From NCBI GenBank assembly GCA_947652115.1, contig OX393568.1:12992242-13056241 (forward strand): a stretch of DNA of 64,000 nucleotides, in the 5' to 3' direction. This DNA comes from Blastomussa wellsi (lineage: Eukaryota > Cnidaria > Anthozoa > Scleractinia > Plerogyridae). The notes beneath the pieces are model-generated. The model was not told where the DNA came from, made no database searches, and saw only the letters and a list, made by a program, of their open reading frames with translations. Made by a program: the position numbers and the translations under genes. Shown here one piece after another: positions 57,451 through 64,000 of this stretch; the first letter of the stretch is position 1; every line of letters begins with the position of its first letter.

Positions 57451-57484
57451 ATGACGTCACGACACAGCTGTGTCGTGACGTCAT
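57451..57484. promoter_or_regulatory. 34-bp perfect palindrome with two CRE sites
   Basis: atgacgtcacgacacag followed by its exact reverse complement. It has the same core as the palindrome 99 bp upstream; both lie in ~100-bp repeats that also share attctcctattttctagaat. Confidence 0.75.
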
Positions 57485-57732
57485 TCATTATATGTCAGAG
57501 AAATGTATCATTATTTCTTTCTCTTTCTTCTCTTATTCTCTCATAAATCATTCTATTCTATTAATAATTAAAGAAATAGAGATATAAATCTATTTTCTAT
57601 TTTCTACCATAAAACCTATTTATTATAACAAATGTAAATAATAAATAGGTATATATTTCAAAGAAAAGAATCATGAGTAAGTATAGAGCATAAAAATAAT
57701 AGCACACTTTTCTTCTTCTTTCTTTCTCTTTC

Positions 57733-57780
57733 AACCCTAACCCTAACCCTAACCCTACACCTAACCCTAACCCTAACCCT
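57733..57780 (-). repeat. interstitial telomeric repeats (TTAGGG)8
   Basis: Eight six-base units of aaccct on the plus strand, the fifth altered to acacct. The block lies immediately downstream of the last virus-like gene (minus strand). C-rich units on the plus strand would place a chromosome end to the left if this were a real terminus, but sequence continues in that direction. Confidence 0.95.
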
Positions 57781-58280
57781 TAAAAAGATAAAAAATGTAT
57801 GAAATTGAGAGTAAGATTATTAGTTCCCAAATATTCTGTCATACATTGTTTCATACTTTTTTTTACGACAGGAGCAACATCAATTATAAGATCACCTTTT
57901 TGATTCATTACCAATGTCAAGTGTTCTCGAGAAAATTCACCACTAATTTCCCCCATAAGATGTTGATAAGTCTGATAAGCATATTTACTCATTCTTATCT
58001 TATCATCTAAATTTTTATGTTTTATGCACATTCGAATTATAATAGCTGCAGAAGATATCCCAACAAGTCCAATTCCACTTGTAGCTATAGATGAAATTAT
58101 ACCTCCACTTGCAAACAAAACAGAAGCAGTATTAGCAATGATTTTCCATTTTCTGTATTTCTTATGAGCCATCATATAACACCAACTTTTTTTATGATAT
58201 GACTTATAATAAGATTTCAATTCTTCGGCTTCTTCTCTTGACAATTTTTCGGAGATGTGATTAAAATCAATTATTTCCAT
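57780..58280 (-). CDS. virus-like small membrane protein with two transmembrane helices (3' frameshift)
   Basis: 166 codons, ATG at 58280. A charged N-terminal part (EEAEELKSYYKSYHKK) is followed by a basic stretch and two hydrophobic helices at about residues 50-70 (ANTASVLFASGGIISSIATS) and 71-88 (GLVGISSAAIIIRMCI). An amphipathic helix rich in Lys/Tyr and an acidic end then follow. I recall such Gly-rich two-helix proteins next to capsid-type genes in cnidarian virus-derived elements; role unknown. A one-base change in an A-run near 57858 takes the last ~25 codons out of frame. In the alternative frame the protein would stop at 57820, just before the telomeric repeats. Confidence 0.65.
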   Translation of the reverse strand: MEIIDFNHISEKLSREEAEELKSYYKSYHKKSWCYMMAHKKYRKWKIIANTASVLFASGGIISSIATSGIGLVGISSAAIIIRMCIKHKNLDDKIRMSKYAYQTYQHLMGEISGEFSREHLTLVMNQKGDLIIDVAPVVKKSMKQCMTEYLGTNNLTLNFIHFLSF

Positions 58281-58466
58281 TATATTAGTAATTTAGATAA
58301 AACATGTACCTTTTTGTTTTTCAAGAAACAGGATTTTATGAAAAACTTTATTGTTCAAGTCATAAAATTTCTTAGAAAAACCGATTCAGTGTATATAATA
58401 TGGTAAGTTGATTAATATTCTATTTGCTTGAAATCTGTTGATTGATTTAAAAGTTTCACTAATATG

Positions 58467-58883
58467 TTACGTTCCGCTACATAATCCTAATTTATAAAGA
58501 CTTTCTTTTTTACAAAACCACAACATTACATGCTTATTTTGGTATGATGGCAGGAGTGTTTCATTTGTTCCTGAAGATACACCTTTTATTAATGAAAATT
58601 TCTCATTCCTCACATTGACATCTGGGGGAAATTGGACAATAAATGAAGGATTGACGTTATTTCCGAAACCAAACCGATATTGAGACCCTGTAAAAGATGT
58701 GTCATGTTTGAAAGATATAAACATAGTGAAATTTTGATTTTCATTTATTATATCATCTATTTGAATGTGAGAACCATCTAGTTTTAAACCATCTTTAAGA
58801 TCAAAATCTTTTAAAGTCTTGGTATCTTTTAAAACTAAATTGTTGTTTATTTTTTCAACAACTCCTCCGTACGAGTCTTTCAT
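58467..58883 (-). CDS. concanavalin/LamG-like protein of the virus-like element (possibly truncated)
   Basis: 138 codons, ATG at 58883, two bases after the stop of the upstream gene (58885-58887), so the two are tightly packed. The pattern is a beta-sandwich of the LamG/concanavalin type: FTMFISFKHDTSF, QYRFGFGNNVNPSFIVQFPP, HVMLWFCKKESLYKLGLC. It is cysteine-poor with no signal peptide. A short C-terminus ends at a stop where strands would be expected to continue, so it is probably truncated. In a virion it could be a surface protein, but this is inference from the neighbours. Confidence 0.55.
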   Translation of the reverse strand: MKDSYGGVVEKINNNLVLKDTKTLKDFDLKDGLKLDGSHIQIDDIINENQNFTMFISFKHDTSFTGSQYRFGFGNNVNPSFIVQFPPDVNVRNEKFSLIKGVSSGTNETLLPSYQNKHVMLWFCKKESLYKLGLCSGT

Positions 58884-58884
58884 T

Positions 58885-59190
58885 TCATTTCATAGGAAGG
58901 CCTTTAGTCATAACACCACTAAGTAAAGATGACCATAGAGATCCACCTTCTTTTATGACTCTTATAATTTGACTCGAAATTTGACTTGAAATTTTCAGAT
59001 CTACTCCTTTCTTCTGTTGTTGGGCTTTTCTAATTTTTCCAATTTGCGTCTTAGTCAGAAATACTTCGTCATTTCCTGAAAGTTCATTTTTATTCAGTCT
59101 GAGAGTTAGAGCACAATTATTTCTAAAAGCTCTTGCTAATTTTTCTTTCTGTCCAGAACTTAGATTTATTCCGTGAGGATGATATGTCAT
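58885..59190 (-). CDS. small basic virion-type protein (pX-like) of the virus-like element
   Basis: 101 codons, ATG at 59190. Two repeat-like halves of the form LSSGQKEKLARAFRNN...LTLRL and LTKTQIGKIRKAQQQKKGVDLKI, then a Gly-Ser hydrophobic end (VIKEGGSLWSSLLSG...LP). I recognise this architecture from small basic proteins encoded next to double-jelly-roll capsid genes in animal Polinton/adintovirus-like elements. They have been compared with adenovirus core/minor capsid peptides; that comparison is from memory. The frame is intact and starts 43 bases after the capsid gene stop. Confidence 0.6.
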   Translation of the reverse strand: MTYHPHGINLSSGQKEKLARAFRNNCALTLRLNKNELSGNDEVFLTKTQIGKIRKAQQQKKGVDLKISSQISSQIIRVIKEGGSLWSSLLSGVMTKGLPMK

Positions 59191-59232
59191 TTATATTATT
59201 AACTTATTTATAGAATAATCTAATTAATTTAT

Positions 59233-59417
59233 TTACGCTCTTAACATAACTTTTCCAGATGAAGTTGTTACTTCTATTTCTTCATGTACAATTAAAGCAT
59301 ACCAAGAGATATTACCATTTGGATTTCCAGAGAGAGTATATTTAAAACTTAATTTCGTTAAACCACTCTTCAATTCTGTTTCTTGATTTCTCAGATCAAA
59401 ATAGAGTAAGCCTGAAA
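59233..59417 (-). pseudogene. major capsid protein, C-terminal part (3' of transposon insertion)
   Basis: Minus strand: LLYFDLRNQETELKSGLTKL, YTLSGNPNGN and WYALIVHEEIEV, the closing strands of the second jelly roll in double-jelly-roll capsid proteins of Polinton/PLV/adintovirus type. It stops at 59233. The 5' portion is at 63143-64000; the two parts are separated by the 3.7-kb transposon 59418-63142, whose insertion leaves the phase compatible. Confidence 0.7.
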
Positions 59418-59603
59418 TAGTCCGGCAGATAAGTGAAAAAATGTGCCTTTTATGATAAAAGAATGAAACTTGGCACACTTGTTAAACATCTTCACCCGAG
59501 CATTTTTGGATATAGGGCCATCTCAGACTGGTCACGTGACCAATGTGACGTCACTTTGAAATTAGGGGGCGTGGCCCCATATTTTTTACCAGTCATTTTC
59601 AAA

Positions 59604-59925
59604 CAATTTTAATGAATTCGTCCAAACTGTTCACCTGATCACACCACACCTACTATTATTAGGGTCAAAAGCTGTCTGACGCCACTTTCCGTTGCCATGA
59701 CTTTAATTTACGTTACCATGGCAACATTATGGCCTCCATTATGGCCTCCATTTTGGCCTTCACAAATTTTAATGAATTCGTCCAAACTGTTCACCTGATC
59801 ACACCACACCTACTATTATTAGGGTCAAAAGCTGTCTGACGCCACTTTCCGTTGTCATGACATTAATTTCCGTTACCATGGCAACATTATAGCCTCCATT
59901 ATGGCCTCCATTTTGACAAAACGAA
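59604..59925. repeat. 160-bp tandem duplication inside the transposon
   Basis: Two copies with period 160 (aatgaattcgtccaaactgt at 59611 and 59771). Each ends with ggcctccat-type short repeats and a ccatggcaacatta motif. Non-coding, between left TIR and gene. Confidence 0.9.
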
Positions 59926-60211
59926 AATTGTTTTTTAATGGCATATCCCGAAAACGTTGTTATGACATCGTAAACAAACTCACTTAAAATATTATTTTCG
60001 ACATGTTGATGGAAAGCGGATCGATACCGCGACTTATTGTAATAATATTTAAGATGTTTAAATCACAGTAGTACATGTTCAATAAACAGATTTAATTTCT
60101 GTTCTATGGAATCATTTAAGTCCACTGTAAACGTGGCAGGTGTGGAAGACCGAGAAAAGTGTCGTTTGTAACTGCCTATCATTACAGCTAATAATGTACA
60201 GTATTTTCTGA

Positions 60212-62839
60212 CTAGTCCTCAGAACAAAGTCCACCACATTTACAAAGTGCAGTACACTGGAGTTCTGCCTTTTGACACTTGCACTGTCGTCTGCAGCCTT
60301 TCTTACAACCACATCGCAGAAGTTCTCTACAAGCCTTTGTAGCTTCTGGCAGAGTTGTCCAGCGAACTTCCCAACCACTTGGTTCCTTCCTTGTCCAGCC
60401 CCAATCACTCGGAGGTGGAAGCTCGGGTGCTGCAATCATCACTTGGCTCCAGCAGTAACCAGCCTGGTAGGCTACCCGCTTAGTGTGCAGTATGAGGGCT
60501 GCCTTGGTCGGGGGAAGACCTTCTATTGATCTGCCCTTCTGGGTAAAGAGCTGTTTTCGTGCCTGGTTGACACAATCCAAAGTACTGGTGCGGTCGTACA
60601 GCAAGATCACAAATCGCTCCAGTGGTTTGATAACGCTTTCTACAGACTCTGGGGTGGCCGCCAAAAAGCAAAATGCAGGTGTAACGTCATCGTAGGCTTT
60701 CCATGTGTCCCATGCAGTTCTTTTTCCCCTGCCTCCGAAAAACGACACCGTATCGCAGCCTGTGAAAGCATGGAACACTGGCAAGGCCTTACAGCGATCA
60801 GGACCCAAAGCTCTGGCTATCTCATGCGCTGCTATAAAACGGAAGCTTTTTCCGGTACCAAAAGCAATCCATACTTCAGTGTTGCTAAGGCGCTTAGCAG
60901 ATGACACTGCCAGTACTACCACATCAGTGTCAACGGTGCGGATGGAAACTTTCGTCTTTCCTTCTTTCACGGCATCTTCCAGGTGCAGAATGATCCTTGT
61001 GTCTGCTTCTTCATGTGTACATGGAGAAAGCCTTGAGAGATCCCTGGATTGATTACAAAGCACCTCAGAGCGATGTGTGCTGATTATCTGCTTGCTGCTG
61101 TCGACGGATGCAACTATGGTGTTTGCAAGGAAAGAGAACAGCTCCACCTTATTTTCATCAATGCGTAGAAACTCTTTCCAGCTCCCAGGAATTGCGGTAG
61201 AAGGCTCTACACGTCTTCTGACTCCCTTTCCTCTCTTGCTTCTAGTCTCTGATTTCAAACTGTCTGGGTGGTACTCGTCCCAGACAACGTCTACTCGGCT
61301 TGCATGCTGCATTTGAGATACAACGTATGGCAGGAACACTTGCATTGCATAATCAGAGAATGTTTTTGCATATCCAGGTCGTAGCATGTTAACAATTGCT
61401 GAGCCGTCGAGGATAATGACATCAACATCAGGTTTGCTGGTCTTCTCTTTGGAGGAGACCAAGTCTTCCAAGCATTTGACTAGATCTGACTTTGTACCAC
61501 TTCTGATTTTGCCATTCTGGGATAATGCTGGTGGAAATGCTTGGTTTTCATGTTCAAAAAACTCATCCAAATTCCCATTACGCACTTGTGATGCAATATA
61601 CAGACGAGAAAATAAGAAGCAATCGTTCTTAAGGGAGGTCAGCTGCAGCTGTGACTTGCTCTTCTCTCGGACTGGAGGCCGGCTAAAGAGAGGAAGAGTG
61701 TTCTTATTGATGGGATCTGAAATGGGCTTTGTTTGAGTGACAAGTCGCTCTTTGACATAGGTATCATACTGTTCTTCACCAATTTTCTCAATTTGACGTA
61801 TCGTGTTAATAACCGCTGGATCGGCAATGTCTCTGCTATCTAGTACAAGCAGATCGCTGCTGTTCTCAGTGAACGGATTGCCCATTTCTTCTATGGTGAT
61901 GGCCAGGCTATTCACATCTCGTTTAAATGCCTTTTGCTCATGTTTGGCCTCCTCGTGATGGCGAACATCCACCTTCTTCCTTTTTTCCGTTGAAACCTCA
62001 AACTCTCCAATAACTCTAGCCATCTCCGGTCCAGAAACCATCCACCGCCTCAGTGCAGCAGGGTTCTCAGTGAGGCCTACTGCTCCACCATCATCTTTAA
62101 CTGTAGCGTGGTTCTGTTCGTGGCCTTGATCAATGGCGATAGCAGAAAATCTGTGTGCGGTTTTCTTGACCACGAAATTTCCTTTCAGGAACTCTGCAAA
62201 AACTTCGGGATGTTCTTCTTTCAGTGTTACCATGTCCCGCAGATGAACAGGGATCCACCGAGCATAATGTGTGTGGTCTAAAGCAAAGAACCAAGGCACG
62301 ATCTTGGTGAGTGCATCCACATAAAGCTTAAAGTCCGCCTCTCTTATTGCCCTTACAAACAATAGCACGGTCAATTCCAGCTGTAGGATAAGCAACCAGA
62401 ACTTGAATTGTGGATACAACTCAGCGTTGCTTGAGCACCAATCTTCTATCGACAGCGGATCGTGCTCCTCTCCTAAACCTGTGCAGTAATCCGTGTAGGC
62501 TTTCTGCAAAAGATGATACAGGCTACTTGCCGTTATCTGGTGGGATCGTCGGGTGCGCGTCGCATGAGCTGCTCGAAGAAATGAATCTGCTGTACCAGGC
62601 GACGCCACATTGGCTTGCACTAATGCACCTGTCCAACCACTGCTTTCTAAAAGATTGCCAATGGTCTTAAATGCTGCAATCTCAATGTGGAGCCCTCCAA
62701 ACATTATAACGAACTGATCTTCGCCATGACTTTCTGTCCAGTTCCACTGAATTTGTTTTGCGATTGTAAAGAGGGGCTGGTCCACAGTAATGATGGGGAC
62801 CTGTCCAGGATTCAGGCTATTTAATGAATCGGTTCCCAT
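60212..62839 (-). CDS. transposon-encoded protein with FEN1/XPG-like nuclease signature and Cys-rich tail
   Basis: 875 codons, uninterrupted, ATG at 62839. Residues ~1-330 are a cnidarian-typical conserved region (FVIMFGGLHIEIAAFKTIGN, VASPGTADSFLRAAHATRTR). Residues ~470-710 hold acidic motifs in the order of PIN/FEN-type nucleases: ILDGSAIV (~475), HEEADTRIILH (~610), TVDTDVVVLAV (~637) and FTGCDTVSFFGGRGKRTAWD (~693). The last resembles the GCD plus helix-turn-helix GxGxxxA of FEN1. The last ~40 residues are Cys-rich (CGCKKGCRRQCKCQKAELQC...), CXC/Cys8-like, a probable DNA-binding zinc structure. Alone inside the TIRs, it is the best transposase candidate. No DDE motif was identified. An upstream non-coding or coding exon cannot be excluded. 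Confidence 0.75.
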   Translation of the reverse strand: MGTDSLNSLNPGQVPIITVDQPLFTIAKQIQWNWTESHGEDQFVIMFGGLHIEIAAFKTIGNLLESSGWTGALVQANVASPGTADSFLRAAHATRTRRSHQITASSLYHLLQKAYTDYCTGLGEEHDPLSIEDWCSSNAELYPQFKFWLLILQLELTVLLFVRAIREADFKLYVDALTKIVPWFFALDHTHYARWIPVHLRDMVTLKEEHPEVFAEFLKGNFVVKKTAHRFSAIAIDQGHEQNHATVKDDGGAVGLTENPAALRRWMVSGPEMARVIGEFEVSTEKRKKVDVRHHEEAKHEQKAFKRDVNSLAITIEEMGNPFTENSSDLLVLDSRDIADPAVINTIRQIEKIGEEQYDTYVKERLVTQTKPISDPINKNTLPLFSRPPVREKSKSQLQLTSLKNDCFLFSRLYIASQVRNGNLDEFFEHENQAFPPALSQNGKIRSGTKSDLVKCLEDLVSSKEKTSKPDVDVIILDGSAIVNMLRPGYAKTFSDYAMQVFLPYVVSQMQHASRVDVVWDEYHPDSLKSETRSKRGKGVRRRVEPSTAIPGSWKEFLRIDENKVELFSFLANTIVASVDSSKQIISTHRSEVLCNQSRDLSRLSPCTHEEADTRIILHLEDAVKEGKTKVSIRTVDTDVVVLAVSSAKRLSNTEVWIAFGTGKSFRFIAAHEIARALGPDRCKALPVFHAFTGCDTVSFFGGRGKRTAWDTWKAYDDVTPAFCFLAATPESVESVIKPLERFVILLYDRTSTLDCVNQARKQLFTQKGRSIEGLPPTKAALILHTKRVAYQAGYCWSQVMIAAPELPPPSDWGWTRKEPSGWEVRWTTLPEATKACRELLRCGCKKGCRRQCKCQKAELQCTALCKCGGLCSED

Positions 62840-63142
62840 GGCAACAAATTATTTTATGCCATCACATGTCTGGAACTTTATTATGAAGTTTGGGATATGT
62901 TTATGTTTAGTTTCTCTTGGGTTTTACCCCTTTTTTAAAAAAGAAAATCTCAGAAACGGCCAAAAGCACTACCATTAATGACGTCATTTGAAAGGTGACG
63001 TAACTGGGGTCACGTGACAAACCTGCGATGGCCCTATATCTAAAAATGTTTCTTAAGATGTGTTCTAACTTTGTGCCAAATTTCACGCTTTTATCATTAA
63101 AGGCACAATTTGGCCAAATTTTTTCACTTATCTGCTGGACTA

Positions 63143-64000
63143 AAACATTTTGAAATGTTTTCATATCTAATGAACTTCCTGTCAAATAATCATTGAAAGA
63201 TTTATTATACCCCAGAAGTGTTCTATAAGTTTTAGCTAATTCTGAAGTTGGATTTAATTGTTCTTGTGGATAAAATATTCCATTTGACAATTCCAGTTGT
63301 GCTGAAGTTATAGTTCTTGTTGCAGCACCAGGCATTGCATAAGTAATGAAAAGGAATGGATTTTTTTCTTGATCATTTAGAGCAGCATCTATTAAGGGCC
63401 AGATGAAGACATGCCTTGGTTTTCTTATAGCACAACTGATTTTGAATGTTCCTTGCCTTTGTTGAGTAGAAGTAGAAATTTCTATTCTCTCTTTAAGATA
63501 TGTCCATTTCTGATTCTGGAGAAATCTTACTAATTACATATGTTCCCTCAGCTACACCAGTTCTTAAAATGAAATTATCATCACTCTCTAGAGTTATGTC
63601 AAGAGCGACTTTTCCATTGGGACATATTTTTCTTTCAAAAGCTCCAAAAAATCCATAACGATTTAGAGGAACGATGATATTATTTGGAGTATCACCAGCA
63701 AGTCTCATACTTCTCTCATGAAATCCTTTATTATAAGTGGCCGCATCTGCTGCAGCTGTACTGATCACAGTTTTTCCCATTCCTGTATCCGGAAAGTAGA
63801 AAGATGTTGGTCCTATCTTTTCACAATATTCCGAAGTAATAATCCAATAAATTCTTGACATGCAGAGCAAAATTAATATTTTGAGAGTCATTGACATTTA
63901 CACCATTGAAGTCACCTTTCAATTGAGAAATAAGAGAATGACCTCCATTTATACAACCGGCTCTATTTGCGGCAGTATATCCACCTGATCCATCTTTTTT
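63143..64000 (-). pseudogene. major capsid protein, N-terminal and middle part (5' end outside window)
   Basis: Double-jelly-roll-type capsid protein on the minus strand, entering from the right edge. Landmarks in order: NINFALHVKNLL, PTSFYFPDTG, YNKGFHERSMRLAGDTPN, then IVPLNRYGFFGAF and a PNGKVALDITLESDD strand pair. After a shift KPRHVFIWPLIDAALNDQ and EKNPFLFITYA follow, and FYPQEQLNPTSELAKTYRTL near the end. Two frame changes (about 63845 and 63528) and the transposon at 63142 break it. I know this pattern from Polinton/PLV/adintovirus-like capsid proteins widespread in animal genomes. The protein would form the virion shell; this copy is inactive as it stands. Confidence 0.72.

Larger units (their letters stand above)
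56280..57732. other. AT-rich non-coding block flanking the virus-like genes
   Basis: Very AT-rich with recurring ttttctagaa motifs (56450, 57274, 57395) and no coding frame above background. It contains the three-copy motif and the two palindromes listed separately. Composition resembles the virus-like gene cluster to its right more than the introns to its left. Confidence 0.6.
59418..63142 (-). mobile_element. Academ-like DNA transposon inserted in the capsid gene
   Basis: 3725 bp. Termini tagtccggcagataagtg (59418) and, reversed, tagtccagcagataagtg (63142) begin imperfect TIRs of about 120 bp that also share atgataaaa, ttggcaca, atatagggccatc and gtcacgtgacc. The flanking triplet AAA (59415-59417 and 63143-63145) is the likely target duplication; removing the element with one AAA keeps the capsid reading frame. 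It encodes one 875-codon protein on the minus strand. A nuclease-plus-Cys-cluster protein and a 3-bp duplication fit what is described for Academ elements, but the superfamily is inferred. Confidence 0.75.

Noticed and set aside
57733..57780. True chromosome end
   Set aside because: Sequence continues on both sides and only eight units are present; called interstitial.
59420..63140. TA target duplication with termini GTCC (Tc1/mariner style)
   Set aside because: Possible from the bases alone, but only the AAA reading leaves the interrupted capsid frame continuous, and the encoded protein is not a mariner transposase.

Overview
The window looks like nuclear DNA from an anthozoan cnidarian, most probably a stony coral. 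Three things point that way: a host gene in ten spliced pieces with GT/AG boundaries, (TTAGGG)n-type telomeric repeats, and a dense mix of Ty3/gypsy, BEL/Pao, Penelope-like, CR1/L2-like LINE, CACTA, hAT-like, TTAA-type, tRNA-derived SINE and foldback elements of kinds I associate with corals. The species assignment is inference.

Left block (1-16.6 kb) is a stack of nested retrotransposons. A LINE ORF1 (minus strand) with a SGNH/GDSL domain carries two Ty3/gypsy insertions. The first runs off the left edge and ends at its 5' LTR at 2396-2571. The second spans 3430-15138, has two identical 129-bp LTRs and a TGTAA target duplication. Its pol gene is split by a BEL/Pao element (plus strand, 6488-13655; 414-bp LTRs differing at two bases; GCCCC target duplication). 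An older, deleted gypsy remnant with its own LTR lies at 15.6-16.6 kb.

Middle block (18.5-55.6 kb) is the 5' part of one host gene, a PWP2/UTP1 homologue (WD40 protein of the UTP-B complex, small-subunit processome). Ten exons on the plus strand add up to 1086 nt (362 codons) in one uninterrupted frame. This is roughly the N-terminal 40% of the protein; no later exon is visible. The introns hold almost only repeats: several TIR elements, two palindromic Penelope-like derivatives with a hammerhead-like core, a CACTA element with a transposase remnant and TTTACG-type subterminal repeats, gypsy and LINE fragments, SINEs, and one small intact Cys-rich ORF of unknown function.

Right block (about 56-64 kb) differs in composition (very AT-rich) and content. 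It holds a compact minus-strand cluster of virus-like genes: a double-jelly-roll-type major capsid protein (broken), a small basic virion-type protein, a concanavalin/LamG-like protein fragment and a two-helix membrane protein. Eight telomeric repeats, two 34-bp CRE-containing palindromes and a three-times repeated motif lie just beyond the last gene. I read this as an endogenised Polinton/adintovirus/PLV-like element. Its capsid gene is interrupted by a 3.7-kb TIR transposon (59418-63142) whose single 875-aa ORF shows a FEN1/XPG-like nuclease signature and a Cys-rich tail, a combination recalling the Academ superfamily. The virus-like cluster and this transposon are the parts most worth a second look. 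An assembly misjoin between 55.6 and 57.8 kb cannot be excluded from the sequence alone.
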